DNA from: Saprospiraceae bacterium
GTDB lineage: Bacteria; Bacteroidota; Bacteroidia; Chitinophagales; Saprospiraceae
Length of the DNA: 44,154 bases
Direction of reading: 5' to 3'
Assembly: GCA_017987975.1 (NCBI GenBank)
Contig: JAGNSQ010000003.1
Location: forward strand, 1-44,154
Below are positions 32,191 to 39,299 of this stretch, in pieces. The notes beneath the pieces were generated by a model, which saw only the letters and a program-made list of their open reading frames with translations, was not told where the DNA came from and ran no database searches. Both the position numbers and the translations under genes were made by a program. Position 1 is the first letter of the stretch, and every line of letters begins with the position of its first letter.

Positions 32191-32785
32191 GAGGAAACGA
32201 CAAAGTAATAAATGTGGCCGGACTTGAGCCAAATGTTAAGTCTGGGCTGATATCAAAATCAAGTAAATGCCGGTCAACATAAGCGTCAAAGACAGTTACC
32301 AAATGTCCAACTATTAGGTAAACCCAGGCATATTCCCTATTGGTTCTGGCCTGAGCCCTAAAATTCCGGGCAGAGCTCTCTGAAACCTCAGGGTTGCTAA
32401 TGCCGTTATTATAGTCAGTAACTATTGCATCGTACTTGCGAAACTCGCTGTATTTGTTGCTCAAATTATAAACGAAATACCCGTCAACACCAAGGGCTAA
32501 AGGCACCTTCCACCATTTTTTATTGTAAATCTGTCCACCTGAAGGAATCAAAAGGGAATAAAGTGCGGCTCTTCCAGGCTTTCCGCTGAAAATGGTTGAA
32601 AAAGTATTCCGTTTAGCTACTTTTTGAGTGCTGGTATCAGGATTGATAACTGAGGTTTGCGTGCTCGTTGTTGCCTTGCCATCCGAAGCTTTCTGACCAA
32701 AGGACCCTTGATAATAGAAGCAAACCAAACTTAAAATGAAATAAATGGATTTCAAGTTAAGCGTCGATTTCTCTGAGTTGATCAT
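32156..32785 (-). CDS. DUF5683 domain protein
   Basis: An envelope protein of unknown function, typical partner of parB in Bacteroidota. From the ATG at 32785 (MINSEKSTLNLKSIYF) it has 209 residues: a signal sequence ending near GSFGQ, then a polar linker, then the DUF5683 core RAALYSLLIPSGGQIYNKKWWKVP (about 90-115) with hydrophobic helices. The frame is open to 32848, but that would overlap parB by 92 bp instead of 29, so the later ATG is chosen. The 3' end overlaps the convergent gene by 35 bp. Confidence 0.82.
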   Translation of the reverse strand: MINSEKSTLNLKSIYFILSLVCFYYQGSFGQKASDGKATTSTQTSVINPDTSTQKVAKRNTFSTIFSGKPGRAALYSLLIPSGGQIYNKKWWKVPLALGVDGYFVYNLSNKYSEFRKYDAIVTDYNNGISNPEVSESSARNFRAQARTNREYAWVYLIVGHLVTVFDAYVDRHLLDFDISPDLTFGSSPATFITLSFPLNSKPGQPALP

Positions 32786-33662
32786 AGATATCGTTGAATT
32801 CTTTGTCATTATTAAAGTTAATAACGATTTTTCCCTTTCCTTTGTCACTTCTGGTGATATCTACTTTTGTGCCCAATAAGGAAGAAATCTCTTTCTTAAT
32901 TCTTTCCAATTCTATTGAGGCTGAACTATTCGTTTTTGGTTTTGTATTAGACAAGCCAGAAGATACTGACATACTCCTTGCTGCGTCTTCCATTTGCCTT
33001 ACAGACATCTCTTCGGCTTTAGCACGCCTGTATAAGTATAGTTGTTTTTCAACATCTTGAATTCCAGCTAAAACCCTTGCGTGTGCCATTGAAATATTTC
33101 CTTCCTTAACTGAAGTTTGAATTTCAGGAGGTAATTTTAACAATCTCAGGTAATTGGTTACTGTACTTCTGTTTTTACCCACTCTGTCTGAGAGGGTTTC
33201 GTGCGTCAAATTGCATTCATCAATTAATCTTTGATAAGAGATCGCAATTTCTACGGCATTGAGTTCAGCTCTTTGAATGTTTTCAATCAGGGCCATTTCC
33301 AGCATTTCCTGATCGTTGGCTACCCGTATGTAGGCAGGAACTTCAGTAATACCAGCCATCTTAGAAGCTCTGAGTCTTCGTTCTCCTGAAATCAATTGGT
33401 ATTGATCTCCACCAAGACTTCTAACCGTTATGGGCTGGATCAATCCATGCACTTTGATGGATTTAGCCAATTCCATCAGTTCCTCAGTATCAAAATCAAC
33501 CCTTGGTTGGTAAGGATTTACTTCAATTGCCTCCAGTTTAATCATGGCGACAGAACTGGACAATTCTTTGACGAGCTGTGTTTTATCTTCCGGATTGGTA
33601 GTTTGCTCGATATTGGATAGCAAGGCTCTGAGTCCCTTACCTAAATCTTTTTTCTTACTCAT
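32757..33662 (-). CDS. parB: Chromosome partitioning protein ParB
   Basis: A 301-residue ParB/Spo0J. The N-terminal CTP-binding domain (about 35-125) has NPYQPRVDF and ISGERRLRASKMAG. The central helix-turn-helix (LSDRVGKNRSTVTNYLRLLKLP, about 155-185) would bind parS. The C-terminal part (about 250-301) is the dimer region. ParB loads onto DNA at parS and slides as a CTP clamp. Its start overlaps parA by 8 bp. No exact parS consensus was found in the window by eye. Confidence 0.95.
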   Translation of the reverse strand: MSKKKDLGKGLRALLSNIEQTTNPEDKTQLVKELSSSVAMIKLEAIEVNPYQPRVDFDTEELMELAKSIKVHGLIQPITVRSLGGDQYQLISGERRLRASKMAGITEVPAYIRVANDQEMLEMALIENIQRAELNAVEIAISYQRLIDECNLTHETLSDRVGKNRSTVTNYLRLLKLPPEIQTSVKEGNISMAHARVLAGIQDVEKQLYLYRRAKAEEMSVRQMEDAARSMSVSSGLSNTKPKTNSSASIELERIKKEISSLLGTKVDITRSDKGKGKIVINFNNDKEFNDIYDQLREIDA

Positions 33663-34461
33663 CGTTTGCAGTCATTTGTATAGAAAGATTATGTGCGTCG
33701 TCATTAAATTGCAGGAATTCAATGGCTAAATTTAAAAAATTGATCGCCCCTTTACTGGTGGCATCATAAATAATGATAGGTTGACCCAATGATGGAGCTT
33801 CTCCAATCTTACTGTTTCTGTGAATAATTGTGGCGAAAATTCGATCCGTTATAATTTCTTTCACCTGCTCCACTACCAAATTGGCCATTCGCAATCTTTT
33901 GTCATACATGGATAAAATAATGCCTTCTATTTGAAGGCCGGGATTCAGCCCTGATCTTACCAAAGTGACAGTATCTTTCAGTTTACCAAAACCTTCTAAT
34001 GAAAAGAATTCACATTGTACGGGAATGATAACACTATCCGCAGCGGTAAGTGCATTTACTGTGATCAATCCAAGTGAAGGCAAACAATCTATGAAAATGT
34101 AATCGAAATCATTTTTAATGGAAGCAATAAAATTTTTCATTTGATACTCCCTTTTGTCACGATTTACCAACTCAATTTCAGCACCGACCAATTGAATGGA
34201 AGAGGCAAGTAAAAATAAGTTAGGTGTAGCTGTTGCTAGTATTGCTTCTGAGGCAGGCGCTCCTTCAACCAGACAATCATAAATGTCAGATTCAATCTGG
34301 TCTGGTTTTATGCCCACACCGCTGGTGGCATTGCTTTGAGGGTCAGCATCAATCAATAGAACCTTACGATCCAAAGCCGCTAATGAAGCAGCTAAGTTAA
34401 TGGCGGTGGTCGTTTTACCAACACCCCCTTTCTGATTGGCAATAGCTATTACTTTTCCCAT
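33655..34461 (-). CDS. parA: Chromosome partitioning ATPase ParA (Soj)
   Basis: A 268-residue deviant Walker ATPase. The P-loop is KGGVGKTTTAINLAASL (residues ~10-27), with LLIDADPQSNAT as the switch and FDYIFIDCLPSLG as Walker B. ParA moves ParB-parS complexes along the nucleoid. It overlaps parB by 8 bp and starts 2 bp after the UPF0173 gene. The size is that of a chromosomal Soj without an N-terminal regulatory domain. Confidence 0.95.
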   Translation of the reverse strand: MGKVIAIANQKGGVGKTTTAINLAASLAALDRKVLLIDADPQSNATSGVGIKPDQIESDIYDCLVEGAPASEAILATATPNLFLLASSIQLVGAEIELVNRDKREYQMKNFIASIKNDFDYIFIDCLPSLGLITVNALTAADSVIIPVQCEFFSLEGFGKLKDTVTLVRSGLNPGLQIEGIILSMYDKRLRMANLVVEQVKEIITDRIFATIIHRNSKIGEAPSLGQPIIIYDATSKGAINFLNLAIEFLQFNDDAHNLSIQMTANDE

Positions 34462-34463
34462 GA

Positions 34464-35156
34464 TTATATTTCTATTTGCTCTCCAACCTGCAGCAGAACA
34501 AGGGGTATGCCCGCTTGCTCAAATTGGGTTTTTGATTGGTTAATATCGATAGTTATTGGAGGGAAGGTATTGTAATGACAACCAATAACTCTTTTTGATC
34601 CTGTCATAGAAGCGGCTTTTATTGCGTCATCAACGTCCATAGTAAAACAACCGCCAATGGGTAGTATTGATGTCAAATTTGATTTAACATATCCGGGGAT
34701 CAACTGCATTTCTGTTGTCAAACTTGTATCACCCGCAATATAAAGTGTGTTGTCTTTGTCTTGAATCAAAAAGCCACACGCCAGTCCTCCGGCACTTCCA
34801 TCAGGCATTGTGCTTGAATGCACTGCTGCTACCATCTTAATACTTAATTTATGGGAGGTGTATTTGCCACCAATATTCATAGGGTGATAAGCTGCTAAAG
34901 GGTACTTTTTTTCAAACCAGTTCACAATTTCATAGTTGGCTATTAACTGACAACCTTCCTGATTCAAAAAATGAGCTGCATCCTTAATATGATCCTGATG
35001 TCCGTGAGTCAATAATAACAAATCACAGCTGAGACTATTCATTTCTTTTACACCATTGGATGGCTCTTCAGGAAAGAAAGGGTCAACCACAATGGAAACA
35101 CTTCCACACTGGAGATGAAAACCCGAATGTCCTAAATATTGTATAATCAAAGCCAT
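34464..35156 (-). CDS. UPF0173 metal-dependent hydrolase (metallo-beta-lactamase fold)
   Basis: A 230-residue MBL-fold hydrolase. The metal-binding motif is THGHQDH (about 50-56), with AGDTSLTTEM (second-site aspartate) and VIGCHYNTFPPI (last histidine). This is the UPF0173/YtkL group, whose substrate is unknown. It leads the run with parA (2-bp gap) and parB, probably by chance of operon structure rather than function. A promoter with both boxes is upstream. Confidence 0.88.
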   Translation of the reverse strand: MALIIQYLGHSGFHLQCGSVSIVVDPFFPEEPSNGVKEMNSLSCDLLLLTHGHQDHIKDAAHFLNQEGCQLIANYEIVNWFEKKYPLAAYHPMNIGGKYTSHKLSIKMVAAVHSSTMPDGSAGGLACGFLIQDKDNTLYIAGDTSLTTEMQLIPGYVKSNLTSILPIGGCFTMDVDDAIKAASMTGSKRVIGCHYNTFPPITIDINQSKTQFEQAGIPLVLLQVGEQIEI

Positions 35157-35170
35157 TTAAAATTGGAGTG

Positions 35171-35202
35171 CAAAATTACGAAAAATAACAACGATCAGGC
35201 AA
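35171..35202 (-). promoter_or_regulatory. Promoter of the UPF0173-parA-parB-DUF5683 operon
   Basis: On the minus strand TTG (35202-35200), a 21-bp spacer and TAATTTTG (35178-35171) followed by C form both elements of a Bacteroidota promoter. The leader to the UPF0173 ATG would be about 8-10 nt. Confidence 0.6.
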
Positions 35203-35228
35203 GGAAAGCTTTAATAAGCTATATAAAA

Positions 35229-35250
35229 ATAGACAAATCTATATGTCTAT
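35229..35250. repeat. Perfect 7-bp inverted repeat between divergent genes
   Basis: ATAGACA (35229-35235), 8 bp, TGTCTAT (35244-35250). It lies in the 188-bp gap between the parAB operon and the FMN reductase gene. Arm length and spacing suit a dimeric regulator. The rest of that gap holds the minus-strand promoter and otherwise nothing I recognise. Confidence 0.45.
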
Positions 35251-35344
35251 AGAATTCAAATGTTTATGTATCTAATCTCTGAATTATTTATCATTATTTG
35301 AACAAAGCAGGATGAAAGATGTTCCAATTTTCGAAATCTAGCCC

Positions 35345-35923
35345 ATGATTGTTGTAATAAACGGAACCAACAGACCTGACAACAAAAGTCAGTATTTTTC
35401 ACAATTGATTGTCAACTACTTAAAACACACCCACCAACAAAAGGTTGCCTATATAGATTTGACCAATTTGCCGGATGTAATGAATATACATTCAATGTAT
35501 TGGAGAGAGGGTCAATCAGATCACATTATGGAGTTAAAAGAAAACCTGCTAATTCCATCAAGCACATGGCTTTTGATAGTACCTGAATACAATGGCAGTT
35601 ATCCTGGGGTTCTCAAATTATTTTTTGATGCACTTTCAATCACTAAAATGAAAGAGACATTTTATGACAAAAAAGTGGGCATGGTTGGCATATCAGATGG
35701 CAGAGCTGGAAACTTGCGAGGAATTGAACATTTGACAGGTATGTTCAATTATTTAAAAATGACGGTTTATCACAATAAATTACCAATATCTTCAGTAAAA
35801 TCTGTACTCGATAATAATGTAATTATTGAGCCAACTGCCGGTATTGTAAGAAATTTTGTGGATGAATTCCTAGAATGGGCTGGCTTAATGTCAGTAGCAG
35901 TCAGAGAAGAAGATCAACCATGA
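35345..35923 (+). CDS. NADPH-dependent FMN reductase family protein
   Basis: A 192-residue flavodoxin-fold reductase. GTNRPDNKSQYFSQLI (about 7-22) is the FMN phosphate loop, and LLIVPEYNGSYPGVLKLFFDAL (about 78-99) is the family signature with P-E-Y-N-G-S. GMVGISDGRAGNLRGI follows. Relatives reduce quinones, azo dyes, chromate or free FMN; the physiological substrate is unknown. Its last 23 bp overlap the convergent prenyltransferase gene. Confidence 0.9.
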   Translation: MIVVINGTNRPDNKSQYFSQLIVNYLKHTHQQKVAYIDLTNLPDVMNIHSMYWREGQSDHIMELKENLLIPSSTWLLIVPEYNGSYPGVLKLFFDALSITKMKETFYDKKVGMVGISDGRAGNLRGIEHLTGMFNYLKMTVYHNKLPISSVKSVLDNNVIIEPTAGIVRNFVDEFLEWAGLMSVAVREEDQP

Positions 35924-36764
35924 AAAGGACACCGTAAACTACACTAGCTATTCCATTATTGGTAAAAAAGGCCATATTTACTTTACTCAGATCAGTGGCT
36001 GTGACTAATAAATGTTGGGCGATTAACCTGCTGATAAAAATTAGTGTTCCCAAAATAGCCAGGGTAGAAATGCTATCAATTGTTAGGTAGCTTTGATATA
36101 AAAAATAAATGAGGAGAATGGCAGAAATGACATGCATTCCTCGTGATATTTTTAAAGCGGTATTAGCTCCAAAAAAGGAAGGAATAGAAAACAAGCCTTT
36201 AGATTTGTCAAAATCTTCATCCTGTAAAGCATAAATAATATCAAAGCCTGAAACCCAAAACAAAACTGCTAATCCCAGAATAATGGGCAGTAAGTGAAAA
36301 TATCCGGTTACTGCAATGAAGGCACCAATAGGTGCAAGGGAAAGTCCGGTGCCCAATATTAAATGACATAAAAATGTGAATCTTTTTGTAAGGCTATAAC
36401 CCATAATTACCATCAGTGCAACAGGGCTCAGATAAAAACAAAGGGGATTGATCAACCATGTCAGAGCAATAAAAAGTATTGCATTAAGGACTATAAAAAA
36501 AACAACCTGACGACCGGATAACTTACCACTTGGTATTTCCCTCACCTTTGTTCTTTCATTTGCAGCATCGATGTCTTTATCTATATATCGATTAAAGGCC
36601 ATGGCTGTATTTCGCGCTGTTACCATACAGCCTAATACTAAGAGCAGTCTTTCCCATGAAAATGGTGTTTCTGAAATAACAAAGCCTAAAACCAAACCCG
36701 TTAAAGCAAAGGGGAGAGCAAAAATAGTATGGCTGAATTTTACTAAATTAAAATATACCTTCAT
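35901..36764 (-). CDS. UbiA-family prenyltransferase (MqnP-like)
   Basis: An integral membrane prenyltransferase of 287 residues from the ATG at 36764; the frame is open to 36812 but that would run into the terminator of the upstream gene. The first aspartate motif is N58-x3-D62-x3-D66 (AFNRYIDKDIDAANERT-KVREIPSG). The second is ALQDEDFDKSKGLFSIP. About eight hydrophobic segments are visible. The R-EIPSG and SIP pattern resembles the UbiA-like group that includes MqnP of the futalosine menaquinone route more than classical MenA. Since ubiE is also in the window, a role in menaquinone synthesis is plausible. 4-hydroxybenzoate prenylation is less likely in this phylum. Confidence 0.85.
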   Translation of the reverse strand: MKVYFNLVKFSHTIFALPFALTGLVLGFVISETPFSWERLLLVLGCMVTARNTAMAFNRYIDKDIDAANERTKVREIPSGKLSGRQVVFFIVLNAILFIALTWLINPLCFYLSPVALMVIMGYSLTKRFTFLCHLILGTGLSLAPIGAFIAVTGYFHLLPIILGLAVLFWVSGFDIIYALQDEDFDKSKGLFSIPSFFGANTALKISRGMHVISAILLIYFLYQSYLTIDSISTLAILGTLIFISRLIAQHLLVTATDLSKVNMAFFTNNGIASVVYGVLFMVDLLL

Positions 36765-36769
36765 GATGT

Positions 36770-36803
36770 AAAAATAAAAGCCTGTATGTAAACACATACA
36801 GGC
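36770..36803 (-). terminator. Rho-independent terminator of DUF1573 gene
   Basis: On the minus strand GCCTGTATGT, loop GTTT, ACATACAGGC, a perfect 10-bp stem (36780-36803), followed by TTTTATTTTT. It ends the DUF1573 transcript just before the prenyltransferase gene, so that gene needs its own promoter. Confidence 0.9.
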
Positions 36804-36827
36804 CTTCGTCATTATTCTTTATGATAA

Positions 36828-37412
36828 TTATTTACCCGCTTTGTCTTTTTTTACAATGCCTTTGATGGTAAGATAGGTCTGAACTGGATCTGTATTAGCA
36901 GTTATAGTAACTCTTTTGCTTTGGTTACTTCCTTCCTCAGTGCCTTTGTTTTTTGAATCAAATTCAACTTTAATTTCTCCTGTTTTACCTGGAGCAATTG
37001 GTTCTCTTGGCCAATCAGGTACAGTACAACCACAACTTCCCTTTGCGTCAGAAATAATTAATGGCGTTTTTCCTGTGTTTTTAAACTTGTAAATGTGTTT
37101 TACTTTATCACCATCTTTTACAGTCCCATAATCATATGTGGTTTCATCAAACTGAATAGATGTAATTGGGCCAGTTGGTGCGGCTGCTGCTTTTGCATCT
37201 GAAGGTGCATTGGCCGCTGCAGGATCAAGAGTCGCTGTCGGTACTGCTGCATTGGGATCGGCAGCTGGTGCTTGCATGGCTTCTGGAGTTTCTGAAGTAG
37301 CTTCTGTTGTAGCTGCAGGAGTTTCTTGGGTTTCTTCAGTAGTTTTGTTGTCTTTACAAGCAACAAAAGCTAACAAAGATGCAAAAAATAAAATGGATGA
37401 AAACTTTTTCAT
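36828..37412 (-). CDS. DUF1573 lipoprotein
   Basis: A 194-residue protein from the ATG at 37412 (the frame is open to 37457, but the lipoprotein signal MKKFSSILFFASLLAFVAC fixes the start, lipidated Cys19). A low-complexity linker of Ala, Pro, Thr and Glu (about 25-85) precedes a DUF1573 immunoglobulin-like domain (about 90-180: FDETTYDYGTVKDGDKVKHI, then FKNTGKTPLIISDAKGSCGCTVPDWP). That domain pattern is very common in exported Bacteroidota proteins of unknown role. A promoter with both boxes lies upstream and a strong terminator downstream, so it is monocistronic and probably well expressed. Confidence 0.9.
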   Translation of the reverse strand: MKKFSSILFFASLLAFVACKDNKTTEETQETPAATTEATSETPEAMQAPAADPNAAVPTATLDPAAANAPSDAKAAAAPTGPITSIQFDETTYDYGTVKDGDKVKHIYKFKNTGKTPLIISDAKGSCGCTVPDWPREPIAPGKTGEIKVEFDSKNKGTEEGSNQSKRVTITANTDPVQTYLTIKGIVKKDKAGK

Positions 37413-37419
37413 TTTTACA

Positions 37420-37433
37420 CTTAAAATTTTAAG
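37420..37433. repeat. 14-bp perfect palindrome in the DUF1573 leader
   Basis: CTTAAAATTTTAAG lies in the 5' leader, 7 bp before the ATG. It could be a protein site or a weak hairpin; AT-rich chance is also possible. Confidence 0.35.
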
Positions 37434-37454
37434 GATTATTGGAAAATATGACTG

Positions 37455-37485
37455 CAAAAATATAGGGTATTAAGACTCAAAACAA
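37455..37485 (-). promoter_or_regulatory. Promoter of the DUF1573 gene
   Basis: Minus strand: TTG (37485-37483), 20-bp spacer, TATTTTTG (37462-37455) followed by CAG. Both boxes of the Bacteroidota consensus are present. The leader would be about 38 nt. Confidence 0.7.
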
Positions 37486-37570
37486 TGGAATCCCAATGTT
37501 TAACATGTTATTAACACCCATAGGCTAATTTACAATATATTAATTTGATACACAAACCAATATAAATAAT

Positions 37571-39196
37571 TTATTTTTTTATATTAGCCCATGTTTGCAG
37601 CTCTTGGACAGTCATGCTGTTTAAACAATTAGAAACATTAAGTCCCCCTTTCCTGGCGGTATTTATGCCAAATTTTACAAATTGATATTGAGAAACACTA
37701 TGCGCATCTGGAGAGATGGCAATTTTCACCCCTTTGTCCAATGCATATGGTATAAACGTCCAGTCAAGGTCCATGCGCAAAGGATTGGAATTCAATTCTA
37801 TGGCAACATTATTTGCAGCACAGGCATCTATTACTTTATAATGGTCAAGTTCATACCCTTTTCTACCTAGCAACAATCTACCCGTAGGATGCCCCAAAAT
37901 ATGGGTAAATGAATTTTCAATAGCCTTTATTAATCTTTCAGTTGCTTTTTCTTTATCCATCCTCAAATTAGAATGAATGCTGGCAATAACAATTTCAAAA
38001 CCTTTCAAGATTTCATCTGGATAATCCAGTCTACCATCATTCAAAATATCAGATTCAATTCCTTTGACGATGGTGAATTCGGAATTTTTTCCATTGATCT
38101 GATCAATTTCCGACCATTGTTCAAAAACCTTGTCTGTTGTTAAGCCATTGGCATAAAATGCTGATTGGCTATGGTCAGAAATAACAAGGTAAGAATACCC
38201 CAATCTTTGAGCTTCCACTGCCATTTCAGCCAATGAATTTACCCCATCGCTGTAAGTACTGTGATTATGTATTACACCTTTCAAATCTGATGGAGCAATC
38301 AAATCAATCGGCTTTCCTGCTTTAGACTTGATTGCTGCAGCTCTTGTTTCGCGGTATTCCGGTGGTAGGTAAGTAAAATGCTGATTTTTAAAAAATTCCG
38401 GTTCTGTTGTAAAATCCGAATTTAACGGGCCCATCTCCTCTAAAAATTCTGCGGAGGCAGATCTCAGATACCATTCTTTCTGGAAGGAAACCTCATTGGT
38501 AACTATAAAATCAATGGCAATATCATGGAAGAACCATCTTTCGCTCTCTTCCGCTTTATGCAAAAACTCCAACTTTTCAAATTCTACCGGGCCATTGACA
38601 AGTATTTCAATAGACGAAATTATCGGCATCATCCGTCTTATTTCACCACAAAGCTCTATGCAAAGTGTGGGATAGGCACCGCGTAGTTTTTTAATTAATT
38701 CATGCGCGATTTCTTCAACAGAAGCATAATGAAACTTCCCTTTATTGTTAAAATAGAACTGTATTTTTTCCTGAATGTCTATCTGGGTTTTCTCTCCAAA
38801 ACCTTTGAGTGCAATCAGTCGATTTTCAATGCAAGCCTGGTATAATTCAGCTACCTCTTCTAAATGAAGGCCTTCCCATAGTGATTTTACTTTTTTGGGT
38901 CCTAGTCCTTTGATTTTCAGCATCTCCACGACACCTGCCGGCGTTTTCTTCAACCAAAAATCCAATTCATCCATTTTACCAGTCTGTACAAGTTCGATGA
39001 TTTTGGTAGCCACAGATTTACCAATCCCAGGAAATGTAATGATGTCTATTTCTGAACTCTCAGTTAAATTTCCTGGAAACTTTCTAATATTTAGGTAGGC
39101 ATTTGCATAATTTTTGACTTTAAAGGCATTTTCACCATGTAATTCCAAGAGGTCAGCCAACAATTTGATTTTTCCTGCAATGTCCTTATTTGTCAT
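37571..39196 (-). CDS. PolX-like protein with PHP domain; polymerase site degenerate
   Basis: A 541-residue protein with the architecture of bacterial PolX. The N-terminal 8-kDa-like region with helix-hairpin-helix motifs (FKVKNYANAYLNIR; FPGIGKSVATKI; KGLGPKKVKSLW; LKGFGEKTQIDIQEKI) covers about 1-150. The X-family nucleotidyltransferase core is about 160-300, and the PHP phosphoesterase/exonuclease domain is about 305-541. PHP metal ligands look intact: H310-N-H312, D317, SDHSQSA, ASIHSN, LGHPTGR and SPDAHS. In the polymerase motif, relatives carry a GDxD pair where this protein has S-S195-I-E197, so polymerase activity is doubtful. D229 may be the third site. It probably acts as a PHP nuclease with DNA-binding helices. 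Confidence 0.88.
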   Translation of the reverse strand: MTNKDIAGKIKLLADLLELHGENAFKVKNYANAYLNIRKFPGNLTESSEIDIITFPGIGKSVATKIIELVQTGKMDELDFWLKKTPAGVVEMLKIKGLGPKKVKSLWEGLHLEEVAELYQACIENRLIALKGFGEKTQIDIQEKIQFYFNNKGKFHYASVEEIAHELIKKLRGAYPTLCIELCGEIRRMMPIISSIEILVNGPVEFEKLEFLHKAEESERWFFHDIAIDFIVTNEVSFQKEWYLRSASAEFLEEMGPLNSDFTTEPEFFKNQHFTYLPPEYRETRAAAIKSKAGKPIDLIAPSDLKGVIHNHSTYSDGVNSLAEMAVEAQRLGYSYLVISDHSQSAFYANGLTTDKVFEQWSEIDQINGKNSEFTIVKGIESDILNDGRLDYPDEILKGFEIVIASIHSNLRMDKEKATERLIKAIENSFTHILGHPTGRLLLGRKGYELDHYKVIDACAANNVAIELNSNPLRMDLDWTFIPYALDKGVKIAISPDAHSVSQYQFVKFGINTARKGGLNVSNCLNSMTVQELQTWANIKK

Positions 39197-39221
39197 CTAT
39201 TAACATTTTCGCAATTATTCG

Positions 39222-39251
39222 TTTGCCGAATCAGGGTTATTTCTATCTTTG
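39222..39251 (+). promoter_or_regulatory. Promoter of the T9SS cargo gene
   Basis: TTTG (39222-39225), 18-bp spacer, TATCTTTG (39244-39251) is a complete, near-ideal Bacteroidota promoter. The leader to the ATG at 39300 is about 42 nt and AT-rich. Confidence 0.75.
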
Positions 39252-39299
39252 GAGGCAATTATAATAAAATTTGTTTAAACAACTTCTAATCAACAAAAA

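Noticed and set aside
33655-35344. parS site near parAB
   Set aside because: I scanned for the consensus TGTTTCACGTGAAACA and close variants by eye and saw none. A computed search of the whole genome would be needed.
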